Below, piece after piece: positions 24,301 through 39,300 of a stretch of DNA of 64,000 bases. Source of the DNA: Pomphorhynchus laevis (Eukaryota; Acanthocephala; Palaeacanthocephala; Echinorhynchida; Pomphorhynchidae); the NCBI GenBank assembly GCA_012934845.2, contig WNNJ02002222.1, forward strand, positions 1 through 64,000. The letters are read 5' to 3'. The notes beneath the pieces are model-generated. The model worked only from the letters and a program-made list of their open reading frames with translations, had not been told where the DNA came from and ran no database searches. Both the position numbers and the translations under genes were made by a program. The stretch's first letter is position 1; every line of letters begins with the position of its first letter.

Positions 24301-27300
24301 GTTGCTCCACTGCGCGGCTCTACAGACTTATCTTCGTTGTGAGGCTCCTTCATCATGCTCCAATTATGGTGGGAGTGCCATCCTGCCTGGAGCAGGAAAT
24401 GTGCTCAATTCAAACAATACTATGGCAAATTCCACAAGTCCGGTGCCATGCAAATTTTTCGAGTACATCCTCCCTACGCAAGGGGGATGCTGACATAATG
24501 CGTGCGATGAATGCAAGAGTGGAAACGGTTTATATGAAAATGGAAAACCTAATTTTAAAAGTTGTGTCTGCATTATGCACAAATTCCTCGATTCCTCCTG
24601 TCACAATTCCGTAATCAAAAAAGGCCCATACTTCGGCCCATACTGTCACCCGCTCAAGATCGGTAAAATGTTGAGTGGCAAACAACATAGTGAAAATGAA
24701 GACGCTGCCCAGGGGCAAGTAACAACCCCGGGTTGGGTTAGTGGCGAGAAGGGTAACATTCCTGCACCTAAGCTCTGTCTAGGTAGGCAATCCCCCATCC
24801 AACTAATCCATCACAATGCAGAGTACTTGTGAGCCTTTTTCACTGAATGCCCTTCAGTGAAATTCGGGAGGTGCTTCTGCCCTTAAACTTTTATCTGGTA
24901 GAGATGCAGATGTTATAGTCCTCAGGAGACGCTGTCTATCCGTTTCCCCTCTCCCCAAAGGCATTACTCGATTTATTCTTAAGCATATCTGTTCGCACTA
25001 TACTCCGAACATAAACCCACCTCACTCCTCGTCATCTCAAGGACTATTGACCTTAGTTAAGTGCTCCTTAAAGTTCTCCCTCCTATATAACTATTTTTGT
25101 CTAGCCATGTCTTGATTAGTAGTTTCACTCAGTAAGAACGGTAAACGCCTCAGTCTAGCCAATGTCTACATCCGTCCAGGGGAAATTCACAAGAACCGTG
25201 ACCTCCTGGATAGTATTACTGACAGCGGTTATGACATGATACTTGAAGATTTCAACGACAGAACTGGTCGTTGGATCAATGCAGCACTTCGCAGAGCTAG
25301 GAACGGTTATCTTATTTACAAACCCCCATACCCTACCTTTCATTGCACATCAACAAATTCTATCCTCGACATATTACTGCGTCACTCGAGGTGGTTGTTA
25401 ATACTCCTCTGCACGGAGCAGTCGCGCCAGCAATTGTTCACCTCTTATGACCTAATTCGTTGGAGAATTTAGGAAGATATGTTGCTTCGAAGGAGGTTTC
25501 AATTTGATTCGATTAGAGTGGCTTTCTTTCAAGCGACTATCCAACTGTTTCCCAGAATAGGAAATGAGAGTCTGACCGAATTTAATACCTACCTCTTTTC
25601 GCAAGCTACCTCGATTTTATCGACTACCTATAAAGGTCGTATATACAATCCCACTCCAAGGAAACTGAAGGTCCTAGTGAAATTGCTTAACCTCCCTAAT
25701 CTCTCTGTTACCGCCAGACAGGCTCTCTCGAATGAATACTGGAGCACTAGATATAGGTTTCAGCTGAGTAGGCATAGGACGAGTATTGCTCGCCTTAATC
25801 CTACTCAGTCTTCTTTTTGGAAGATTTTCTAGAAGAAGTTTGTTTGCTGGAAGGATAGAGCATTGGGTTGGATAGGGAATGTAGGCCTTGAAAAGTTTTG
25901 GAGGAGTCACTAGCCCTCCACAACTATAGAGCCACTCAATCACCTCAACCAATCACGACTTGGTGTAACTTCAGGAGTGGGGACTTAGCTGTTACGGATA
26001 TCCTTAATTCATGGGTCCACTCTCAGGCACCTCCAAATCCGTCGCTCCACTTTCTTCTCGGGTATATCAGCTTTTGACAGCTGATCAGAGAAGAGAGGTG
26101 GCCGTCACAATGCTTTTAGCCTCCCCATCCGATGTATCAGACATCAATATTAGTAAGCGTGTTTTTATTCCTAAGAAAAAATCCTGCTCATGCCCAAAAG
26201 ATCTGCGATCCATTTTGATTCAAAATGCCCTCGTGTCGATTTACGAAAAAGCGCTTGCGCGTAAAATCCGCGACCATATAAGTAGGCGTAATTTAATCCT
26301 TCCAGGTTTTCATGGGTTCGTCAAAGGTCCCTCGGTCCATTCAGCAGTTGGTGAAATGGAGTAGTTTTGTCGGGAGAATAGCCATTGTTTAGTTGTGGCT
26401 TTTTTCTTTGACTTTTCCGCTGCATTTGATCGCATCTTTATTCCATTTGTGATCTCTTATCTCAGGTCCCTCGGGTTGCCTGCGAGAATTGTGAACAGAG
26501 TGGAGATCCTGCTGTATACCAAGCGTTTTTACTATGAAGACGACCCAGATGCGCGTCAGTTCTACCCTATTACGGGTGTGCCTCAAGGTTCCCCACTTTC
26601 TCCTATCTTATACCTTGCTGCCTCCATTAACCTATTTAAATCGTTTAAACGCGAACAACGTCTTGTGATATATGCTGATGACACCACAGCCCTGTTCTCT
26701 GGACACAGGTGCAAAGACGTAGTCTCTGACATCAGTTGGTTCTTCTTAAGATTAAAAGACCAGCTACCCCAATCCAATCTTATTTTAAACTCTGCTAAGT
26801 CGCAGGTGGTCGTCTTCCATGGCTTCCCTGCTACAAAGCAAAAATTGAAGAGATTAGCACTCTCTGCGCTCTCCTCCATATTTGCCTTTGAACCACTTCC
26901 CACGTTCACAAGTCGAGTAAAATAGTTGGGGTTCACCGTTACGGTGAACTCATCGGCCAAAGCTGACTGGATAGATTTAAACGTATCCTGAAGAAAGCTA
27001 GGTGGGCCATGAAACTGGCTCAACATATGTCATTGAAAGGGAAACCTTAAGTGCGCCTTTGGGGCACTTGGGCTATCTCGGGATTGGTCTTCTTTTCGAG
27101 AAGACGTCCCCCTGAGCAAAGGCTAAGATTTCTTAAGCTTCTCGTCTCTCGTTCACCCAGCATAGTCCGCGCCGATTGGATTCTTCGGGGGATGAAAGAC
27201 CCCGTGTGGTTCAATCGGAGTGTAGCGTGTTGGATCGGTTGGCCGTTTTGCTTTACACAGTATGGTCAACAAAATCAGCGCAGACGCAATCAGGAAATCC

Positions 27301-30300
27301 CACATTCCTAGCCGTCTCGAACCGCTTGGTCTAACAAGATCAGACGGCAAACGCCCGGATGGCGTGACGATGATTCCATGACAGAGAGGCAAACCCATAT
27401 GTTTGGACTTCAGCTGCGTCGACCCCATTTAGTCTCAGCAATAGTGGGATCCGGCGTTGTAGCAAACCAGGCTGAAGAAAGGAAAAGACGATAATATATT
27501 TCCATAGAATATAATGGAAATAATTTCTGCCCCATCGCTATTGAGATGTTGGGCGCGATGATCCAGAACGCATCAGCGTTTTTCTCAATGCTTTGAAATT
27601 ACTGCGCCGTCACTGAGAAAACCCTCAATCCGGTTCGTATCTGATCCAGCACGTAAGCCAGACAATACATATCGTAAATGCTGCTTCAGTGCTCGGAACT
27701 TTAAGTAGTTCCATGCATCGAGGGAGATAACCATATGAATTTACCAATACTGGCTTTCTTTTAATATTTAAATTATTAAATCATTAAAATATTTCTCTTA
27801 AAAATACAACTTGTCGAATGCTCAAACATTCAATTGTTCATTTCAAGTCGCTGAATTCAACATTCACATTGACAAAGTCGATTTAACAATTAAATAGCGG
27901 TGTTTGTCAATATTAATTGTTGTGGTTTTTTGATCATGTAGCAGTGAATATATTTATTATATATCTTTGTAACAAAAAATATACAAAAATAACCTATTCT
28001 AGTTCGTTATTTAATGCTGGAATTTTGTAGGAGGAAAGGTCCAGATTTTTATGATTATTGACGATAATTCGTGAATTTTCGTTACTTATTAAGAATTATA
28101 TTTCATATTTTTCAGTAAACACTTTCTGTAAATTTTTAAATGTAAATGATACCATAGCAGTTATCGAATAAAAATGAGCTTCTATAAGCATTACGTAAAC
28201 AGCTAAATAGACAAAACTCTATCAAGTTAATGACAAAGGTCTGAAACCTTATTACAAGTACCCCATTCTGAAGATTTTTATCTTTATTCTTACTCAAAAC
28301 GTATTATTTATCGATCTGGTTAAGAAATACTAACTTTTAATACAGATTTCTTTTGTAAAATATATATCTAAGTTAAGTAATTTATTAGTATACCCTTGGA
28401 AATTTACAGATTTTTAAGGTTTCTTATTTACTATCAATTCTTACATTACAACCGAATATAGTCGGTTGCTGTCATCATTGCAAAAACATTTTGAACAATT
28501 TAATTTTCTGAGCATACGTATTTTATATTATTAATAAATTAAAAAACAATAAATAATTATTAAATAAGATTTTATATAATTTATTTCAAGTTAAAATTTA
28601 AAATTGAAATTTTTTATAAAAGATATTTTTTATCAATTGACTAATAAATAACAGACGATTTATCAGAATAAGGAGTAGAGGTCTTCAAGAGAAACGAATT
28701 GTTATTAGGTTTCGATCCCTATTCCTCTACTTAGTATTGCAGCTGGGCCAAATACATGCTAATGACGTATTTCCTCTGATGAAATTTGATTATCAAGTAT
28801 CTTATTCTAATAAAAGTATATTATTTATTATCAATCCATAAAAATGTACTCTTAAGATTTTAAATTTATTTATTGATAATAATATTTTCTGATTTATATA
28901 TTTAACTATTTTCTGTAAATATGTTATGTAAATATTTTACTATTTTTTAAAACTTAAAATTATATCTCAACGCGTAATAAAACACAAACCACCTGAGAGT
29001 TAAGGACTGCGTACTTTCCACTAAACAAGGATAGTAAGACCCCAGCTTTAACAATATTATATCCATAGATAGACGGACACAATGATGCGACGAGTAGTCT
29101 AAAATCTCGGTTAGCGTTGTTTTTGTAAAAACAATCATGACAACAACCTCATCAGATTATGTCCTTCAGCGTGCAGTTTACGAATTCCATAGAGGTCCTT
29201 AAGTGACATATCGTTTATGCTCTCGGCTACATGGTGGCCTTGTTCGCACTCAATTGAAAATGCATCGATGCATAGCGTAAAAGATTCTTTAGAGACTGTT
29301 TGATTGTGAGGTTTGAAAAAATTGCCACCTGCGCAAAATTAACAAGATGCAAATATTAAAATATCAGATAAGGAATATTTTTTCTTAATCTATAAATTCC
29401 TAAAATACTAATCCATAAATTCTTAATTTATGGGATAAAATTATCTTAAATTACTAATTTAAGATAAATTAATTTATAAATTAATGAGTAATAACTTATT
29501 ATTCCATTTATTAAAAACGTAATCAATCAAATATGTACTATGTTAGAATCAAATGGTAACATTTCATTTTTAATTACAATTATTTTCAGTCAAAAACATC
29601 TCAGTACACCACTTAAATTTTAGCCTGTAGCATACCGAACAAAGCTAAATAATTGTAGTTACTCAACTTTTTTATATAAGCTAATTTTGATGTTGGTATT
29701 ATCAAGCAAGCTTCGCATTACAAACTATAAGGAAATCAGTTTAACTTGTTTTTATTAAAACACAAATAATAGTGTTTAATAATTAGGTAGAGAAGGTTTT
29801 CAACACTTATCTACCGGTAAGGAAATAAAAAGTAATAAAATTGGCATTCACAATAAATCGACAATAACTTGACAGCCGCATTATATAAAAATTGTTCAAT
29901 TCCTCGGAAGATGTTCTACATGCTTATAGAAGTAATTGAAGAAACGATTTAGTGAGAAATATTGTCGTTTATTAAAATAAAGAAAAGTTTGATATTATGA
30001 AAACTAAATATCAATTTATGATATATTAATATTTATCAGATATATAAAATTATATTATAGTAATAATATTATAATATTATATTATATTATGTTTATAACC
30101 TATTATTGCATTTAGTATTAAATTCTAATTCTGATGTAAATTTCTTAAAATGTAAACGTTTATAGTTATGTATTGAAATTAACAATTGCATATTCTTCAA
30201 AATTAATGACTTTCGGATAATCGCATAAACTAAATATATTTCGAACAATATGCTTTGTATTACAATATCATTAAATAATCAATTTTCATAGGAGGAAATA

Positions 30301-33300
30301 CGTCATTAGAGCGTATTTGCCCCCGCTGCTATGTTGGGTAGAGGAGTTAGGACCCGAAACCTGATAGCATAGCAGTTCCTCCTGATGACCTCTAATTCTT
30401 ATTCTGATACAACGTCTGTTATTTATTAGTCAATTCATAAAAATTGACTTTTTTAAATTTCAATTTTTTATTTTAACATTATATAAATTGGATAAAATCT
30501 TTTATAATTATTTATTAATTATATTTATAATTGTACATAGTATTAATTATATTTATTTTTATCTGTACATAGTATAAGATACGTAGACAGAGTTATCTGA
30601 TCTGATTTAATCATTTACCACCCACTTAATTTATAAACTTTATCTGGAGATAATTTTCTTACAGCTGATTACGAATCAAAATGGAACATTTTAAAAACAA
30701 GGATATATATGTTAAGTTATCAATATTGGTTTATGATAAATTATCAGCAATATGGCAATATTGATTAAATTGCTATAAAATTAAGGCTTTTGCAAAAAAA
30801 TGTTAAATATACATTTCGGTTGATTTGTATCTTCTTTGATCTTTACAACACCACAAACTGTGACAATATCTCCAGGAGAGCAACGATCCACAAGCGGTCC
30901 AACTAAATCTACCTCAATAGATCTAGGAATTCTATCTTCATTGCGATCCTCAATATCATCCTGATGGCTTTGAACTCTAAAGTATTTAAGTGTAAATTAC
31001 TGCCAATTGACTTTGTCTAATTATACAGTTTTGTTTCATTTAGGTTTTAGAATTTTTACATAAAATGTAATGACGAGAATGTAATTAACAAAGATTAAAT
31101 GTTCTCTATCAAAATGTTCAAAATGTTCAAAATTTTTAACATTTTACGATCCACAATATTAGTGGATTATCGAGCAATTTACAGACTTAAAACTTGACAA
31201 TAGATGTAATCGCACATTTAATTATTCAACAACTAAGTAAATATAAAGTTATTCTAATTATTTCTCATTAAAAAGATAATGATTTACGAATAATATTTTT
31301 GATTTTCTACATTCAAAATCGACATACAAAGTCAATTAATTCATCTTACTCATGCGGATCAAAAAATAACATACAACATTTATTCATCTATATATTGTCG
31401 AAAGATCAAGAAGAGTCAATTATTTTTTTTGTTCACAAATTTTCAACCAATACTGCGGTCATCATCACAGTAGCAGCTATTTTCTTATCATCATCACAGT
31501 AACAGCCATCATCTATATATAGCAGCTATTTTCCCACTTGATACAAAAGCTAACTACAACAAAGTTAAAATTCAAACTCACCCACTGCAATATTGCTGGG
31601 AATCTAAAATAACGAAAACTTCAATCCAAATAATAATTTGCAATTTATAATTTTAGATTTAAAATTGAAATTTCCGATTTTTAGATAATAAAAACAATTC
31701 TAATGAACTAGCAATGAGTTTGCAAACAATCTTTAAAAACAAACAAGATTTTAACAACCTGATACTTTGGTAGTCGATTAGGAACGTCAAATTTGAATCA
31801 TAGCATGATGTAAATGTCAAGCTACGGCATTGCCTATTTATGCACTGCGTTGGATATTTTATCTGTCTTCCACGTTTCGATTGAATAATGGCCTGAAGTA
31901 ATTACAAAACATTTAGAGAACAGATATTTCATAAAATGCGTTTTATTGTATAAAGCGAAACAAGTGTGTATCTTGTGCAACTTGATAGTGTGTATCTTGA
32001 TACACACCAGTTGGCTACTGGATAATACAATGCTGCACTACGATGCACTGCTGCTATGCATCACTATCAATAAATTTCTTCAAATAGCCTTTCTCCCAAC
32101 TTCAATCCAGTTGTGGGGAGTACAGGCTACTGATGAGAACCAACTAGTTCGAAATGGTGACTTTGTCATTTGCGACAATTTCACTATTGAATTTCTTTCG
32201 TGGTGCTGACACACTGATATCAAATAATTTATGCGTTAAATTTAAACGAATTTAATGTATAAATTAAAGTATTAAGATGCCTATATATTGCCTTTGATAA
32301 AATAAATTATATTTAATACATTATGTATAATAGATACAATATATACAATATGTTATATCAGTTCAATATATTGAACTGGTATATTTCCGTTCAATCGACT
32401 ACATTTAATTATATATAATATACATATTGCATAGATATCATATAATATATTCAATATATGTCATATATAATTATATATACTATATAATTGCTATAAATTA
32501 TGGATGCAATATATTAATATATATTGCATGTATATTGTATTTTTTATATTGTCTTTGTCTTTGTTTTTGTCAATATATATTGTCTTTAATATAAGTATAC
32601 CAAATTCCAGCAATTTAAATTTATTTTATCAGAAAAACTTTTATCGGAAACACGGTGTTGTCCTTTTAATGCTAACTGTCGATCATTCGAATTAAAAGGA
32701 CCAAAACCTGAAACCTAGGTATTAGATCAGTAGTTGATGAAGTCAACCAGCCCTGAAGTGTAACGGACCGCTCTTGGCTGATAAAACTAGGATTGAAGAA
32801 ATGTGCAGGATAAAAATAGGCATCAAAATTTCAATTGTAAATTATTGCTGTAAATTGAGAGACTAAGAGATTAAGACACATTAATTTTATAGACAATATT
32901 TCGCAATCTAATATCAGCTATTGATATAATATCTAAGTTTTAAGTTTCGGTTCTTTCAAAATAAATATTTGATAATTTATGTCTATAGAATATACAAATT
33001 TGATGTTACCTATAATGATAATGTATTTATGTTGTGTGTTAGTAATAAACAATTTGAATTTCCGATCGAAATTTTAATTTTATAGTATATTCCGGAGAAA
33101 TTATTAATAAACGGAACTTTTGTGTTCAGTAAGTAATAATTTAATAAAAATATCTTACAAAGTTACTGCCACATTTTGTGCATCTGAAGGCAAGTTGAGA
33201 GCAACTTGGTCGAATTCCTGTTATGCTGCTCACTGTTCCATAAATACAAACTAATTTCCCTAATAAAACAAAAGCTAATCATAACCAAAATCGAAATTGA

Positions 33301-36300
33301 ATCTATTTAGCACATTCTGCAAAAAATAAAATGTGCCAATCTGCATTAGCACATTTCTTCTGTAAAAATAAAATTAATTTATGACTCATAATTTTTCAAA
33401 AACCCAAATAAATTTTAATTTATTAAAATTTAAAATTAAATTTTAATTTAAATTTTAAAGATCAGAATAAATTTTAATCGCTTTAATCAGAGCAAATTTT
33501 AGAGTAAATTTAAGCGTTGATGCAAAATCTATTATAAAAATAATCTTATAATAAATAGTAAATATAAATAAATTTTTAATAAATCAAATATATTAAATTC
33601 CATTATATTTTAGAAAATAAATGATTCTGATCCATTTATTAAATTTAAAATATTAGATAAGAATCAACAGAACATAAATTTATTTTTATATTTCGATGCT
33701 ACAACATAATAAGATAATTCAGCACAGTTTGTTCATCAAATTAATGAACAAACTGTTTGATCGAAGCTGGCTGCTTCGATCAAAAGTAGATGAACAAATT
33801 GATTTGTTCATAATTTTATTATTTTAACATTTTTTAAATTGAATAATTTATCGAACAATGTAATAGGTTTCATCGAGTGATGCTGCTCAAGTAAATTAAC
33901 TCTATTCGCTCAAAAAAATAATGATTTTATGAGATTATTTTTTTGTCGTGATTAATTCCTACTTGTTCAATATTAAATACAATATTAAATAATAATTATA
34001 ATGTTCTATATCACAAATTAAAAATATCGTAAAATCGGTTAATAGATTTTATAAATTATATAGCATATATGGGTGGTAATATGTTTGATATATTAATATA
34101 ATATCAAATAATAATTAATATGTTTAATATATAAATACAATATTAAATAATAATTATAATGTTTTATATCACAAATTAAAATATAGCATATAATATATAA
34201 TATAGCATATATGGGTTGTAATCAAAAATCATTGACCGTATGCAGATGATACTCTCACTTTATAAAGATAAGCCTTTGCAATCGTAATTTCCAATTTAGA
34301 ATTCATTTTGATTTGTGAATTTTTAAATTACATCCTGAAAAATTTTAAAAAATTGTAAATGAGGAATTTGTGTCTACTTTTTGTATTTTGAAAGATAGCC
34401 ACTTGCCGCACAATACACAGAGACAATAAATTAGCTATATTATTATGCCAATTATAAAATTTTAAAACCCTAAAAGATTGTAGAGTACCAATTTAAATAA
34501 ATATATAGCAAATTTTGAAATTATAATGTATTAACATATTGTGCAGTTCCGGTCCGTACTCTACGTAGTTTTCTGGATCTAGAGCTCATCCTAATAAGTA
34601 TATTACACACTACATTTTGTAGTGTGTAATATAATTAAACTATCTAATAGTCTCTTATGTTTCTGTTTCATTATAATTGATCTCTTATAATTGTGTTCTT
34701 GTATTCTGTCTTTAATTAGTTTTGTTTCTAAACCAACATAAATGTTATTTCCGGACATACATCCGAGTTTATCGCAACAAAATGGTGCTTTTAACACGTT
34801 TTATTATTATGTGTAATTTAATTCTATATTGAATAGAATATTTATTTTTAGAATATTTTTTTATTCTAAAATTGTTATTTTTCTATCGATAACTCAATTT
34901 TAAAATCTAAACTGAACTTCAAATGATTTTCTTATTTTGATCACAAGTTCCATATGAATCACACAAATATAGCCAATTGTATAACTTAGTCTACTGCTGA
35001 CCCAGACCTACATTTCAAGTTTCGACGCTTATTATCTGCTTTCTCCGTACACTGATGCTGATCGGATTTGAACTCAGGACGTCTGTATCTTGATTCAACG
35101 CTACATCTACTTTCTGAAGATCACACAACTAGGTAGGTTTCTGATAGATCGTTAGAATACGATACCCTACTGAAAGTAATATACAACAATGTATATCTAC
35201 AGGACTGGAGCAGCCAGCCAAGTAGATGTAGCGTTGAATCAAGATACAGACGTCCTGAGTTCAAATCCGATCAGCATCAGTGTACGGAGAAAGCAGATAA
35301 TAAGGGTCGAAACGTGAAATGTAGGTCTGGGTCAGCAGCTGATGAGACCCACCCAGACTGATTAGTAGCGTCCTGCTGTATCAAAAGTAAGATCAATACC
35401 TGTGAGGATAATATCGTGCCACAATCGGAAAAAAAATATTTTATATTATTAAGAAACCAAATCAATAAAATTAGAATAAAACAGTCGATTTATCAAACTA
35501 AGAAATTAACAAGATCGCCTTTGTCTACTTTTAGTTAACGAATATTAATTAACGAATAATAATTAATATTAATAATATCAATTTGATACCTAAAGATTGC
35601 GCTTTAATATTTCTAATGCGTGTAAATCCACATGGCCAATGAATTAATTCTGCATAAATCATCGGAATTTCAGGATTAGTAATTGTATATCCAACATTGA
35701 AAAGTTCAGAAATTGACTGGCATTTTCTTAATTCATTTTCGAGAATAATCTAAAATGAGGGAATATAAATAAATCTAAAATAAAGGAATAAAAGAATAAA
35801 GGACGTTAAAAAATTGTCTTGGTAATTTTAAAGAATACATACAACTATAACAATATTTGATATCATCCAAGTTATTACTGGCGCACAACCAATAAGTTTG
35901 AGGAGTGCAGCGTGGGCAATCGTTCATTGAACTGGAACATTAATAATAAGTCAGTTGACGATTCTAGTGAGATTTCGCTGTCGAGCATCTCCAGCGTCAA
36001 GTCCAGCTTGCGCCCTTCAACAGGAACCATTCGATCAGTTGAATATTCGCATTCGATTCCGCGGTCGAGCATCTCGATTGTCGAATCCAACTTGCGCCCT
36101 TCAAAAGGAGCCATGCAATCAGTTGAAGATCCGCGTTCGATTCTGCTGTCGAGTATCTCCTGCGTCGATTCCAGTTTGCGCCCTTCAACAGGAACCATGC
36201 AATCAGTTGAAGATTCGCGTTCGATTACTCTGTCGAGTATCTTTAGCGTTGCTTCCTATCCGCCACCTGCTAATATTTCAATCCCATTTACATCTATGTG

Positions 36301-39300
36301 CTCGTTCTGCAAGCGTCCCATCCGGGTCTCCAAAAATGGACTGTCTAGATTCCACGGGTCAGTTAATTCACGCTGTTCAGGCTCAAGCAAGCTGCCAATT
36401 AGTAATCCAGCATCATTCTCTTCACAATAACCCAGAGATATTCCGAGTTCATTCGATAACCATATCATCTCAGAAGATGTTATTATTGCTTCAGATGACT
36501 TAGATTATCGACTCATCACAGTTATTACAGAATCCGCCAAGTTCGCGCGGCACATCCCTCGCGCTGCTCGCCTGGCAGCTGCCTTCAGCCTTAGTAAGTG
36601 TATCAATAACGTTCTCCGTTCTATTCTCAAATATGATAACTGGTTCCATCTGTCGACCTTTGCAAGATCGACTTTGATACTCCGCGACAAAAAGAGAACA
36701 GGACGATCATTATCTTCAATGATTAAGGAGGCATGTGAATCTCCAGATCAAATATCGGATACCCCGTTCACATCTTCATTTGAGATTTCAAACATTAGTG
36801 ATACATTGAGACGTCGGGTTTGCCAGAATCTCGAGGATGGCCATCTTAGAGGGGCGATCCGACTGGTAGCAATTACTTAAACAATAATCCCATTTAGCAG
36901 TACGGTGGTTGAACATGTGATAGAATTGCATCCTCTGAATCCTCTCATCACATCAGTTCCAGAATTCCCAAAGAAGGCCGATATATTGCAAATAGACCAG
37001 AAGCAAGTCGCTAATGCGGTTCGATCTTTCCCACCTTCGTCCGCTGCTGGGTTCGACAAACCTAGTCCAACTCATCTAAAGAATTTGACAGGCGTATCGG
37101 CCAGTAGCGCAGGGGAAGCTCTTCTGGATAGCCTTACTACCATGGTAAACCTCATTCTTAAAGGCAATATTCATCCCAAAATCGCCTAGTTCCTCTGCGG
37201 TGCAAATCCCCTTGCGTTTTCCGAAAAAAATCAAGCGGCATCCGTCCCATAGCTATTGGCTGCAGCATACAAAGGCTAACGCAAAGGTAGCTAATTATGC
37301 TTTCTCCTCGCATATTTCCAGAGTTTTTCGACCAACGCAATTCGGTATGGGCTTTCGGTCTGTCATCGAAATCGCCATTCATTCTGCCCGCCAATAGAAG
37401 TCGTAACTTTATCCTACGGTAGTAATACACGCCTTATCTGTAGTAAAAACAGCATTCAGTCGCGAAACAATGTTCAACAGGGCGACCCCATCGGTCCACT
37501 ACTTTTCGCTCTAGCTTTAAAGAAATTGACTGAATAGTTAAAAAACAAACTTAGCATTTGATATCTCGACGACGGAATGCTCCGAGGTGACGTTCAATCT
37601 CTTCTCAAAGACAATAAGTCTATCAGAGTTTTCGAGCGATCTTGGCCGGCAGCTTGACGAACCGAAAAAAATGCGAGATTATTATCAATGTCCCCTGTTC
37701 GCAACATCTACTCGATTCTTTACCTACCGCCGTTATTTCGCCTTTACGCTCATGTAACGTACTGGACTTGACATTAGATCCATCTCAGCATACCGCAAGC
37801 GCACTCGTTGCAGCAATTGATCAATTACGCTTGGTCGTAGCCAGACCTGTCCAGTTTCACAGTCAAGACGCGTTTTCTATTTTATGTCAGTTCTGGACGA
37901 CCCAAAATCCAGCACCTTCTGCGTACAGCGACCTGTTTCATCCACAAAGACCTACTGCAACAATTTGACAATACGACGCGAAACAAATGTATAAGCGTCC
38001 TGAACGTATATCTCGATGAACAAGCCTGGCGCCAGACGACTCTTCCGATTAAATTTGGGGGATAGGGTGTCGTAAGGTCAGAGTGGGTAGCTATCCTAGC
38101 CTTTGTCCCATCGATTCGTGCCACTCACGATGAAATGAAGGCCTTCCTCCCTGTCGGTGGTCTCGTCGACAAATCTTCCTTCTCATCTCTTCTTTCAGCC
38201 ATTGCCATTAGTTTGTGGGATTACTGCTTCTGAGTGTAAGCTCTAGTGGACCAAAGCCTTCAATCACACTGGACAATTCCATATTTTGCGTCGCAGCACA
38301 TAGCTCTTTTACAAAGTGCGGAAGATGACCTTGATCGTGCTAGATTACTATCGCTCCACAACGAGTTTTCATAATCTTTCCTGGAAGCTATTCCTTCTAA
38401 ATATTTAGGTACAAAACTGGGTCATAGGTCTTTCGAGCTGGCGATCTTTCTCCGTTAGAGTCGGCTTCACAATGCGGCTGTCAGATGTGATTGCGCGTCA
38501 AATTCTGATATTCTCCACGCACTGGATTGTCGACACGCCAGTTCGAGATTTTCGCGTCACACCGCAGTCAACCACCTGCTTAAGTTCGCCCTAATATCTG
38601 CCGGTGACCCCTGCAGGCTGGAACCAATCTGATTATCGCGATCGGACGGTAAGCGCCCTGATGGAACTACATTAGTCTCGTGAACAAACGGTATGCGCCT
38701 AGTATGGAACTTCACGTGCCCAAATACTTTCGGTCCAAGCTGGCGCACACATTATTTAGGCACCGTTGCAAGCATCGCGGAGGAGCGCAAAGTAGCAAAA
38801 TACGCATGCTTGTACCCATCTACGATAATGTTTCAACTAGTGGCATTCGACACCCTGGGTTTCCCTGGCCTAGCAAAAGTTAAATTTCTCAAGGACATGT
38901 GACGACCCCAATCGAGAGCAACAGGAAATTTCAGAGCTGGCCGATATTTGATTTAGAGAAAGACATCGCTCTTCAGCTCGGAAACGCGTTATGCCTGTTG
39001 GAAACTTCTCTGCTTTAGATTTTGTTGATTTATTTTTGATGATAGATTGTGTTATTTGTAAATTACGATAAAATTTATAATTTCAAAGTTGTTACTCATA
39101 TATTATATTCAATAATTACTTGATTGAGTAAGTAAGATTGATTAATTTTTTTACACGAGTACAAAAAAGTATAAAGAAACGATTTGTTTCAGAAAAATAA
39201 TTAAATAAATATTTTGGTAACAAATTGTATAGAATGCCTAAATTGTTTTAGAATGAATTTGAACTTCGCATAAATAAAATAGTAGATATCAGTTTACTAA

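Noticed and set aside
31561-31620. Small MCM8 exon between exons 5 and 6 (minus strand, after a ttattttag acceptor)
   Set aside because: Exons 5 and 6 already join in phase with continuous similarity (YQSI-R-VQSHQ), leaving no room for it.
35875-36503. Several overlapping long open frames on both strands
   Set aside because: They result from an 84-bp (multiple of three) repeat being open in many frames; only the plus frame with the zinc-finger-like motif fits the LINE.
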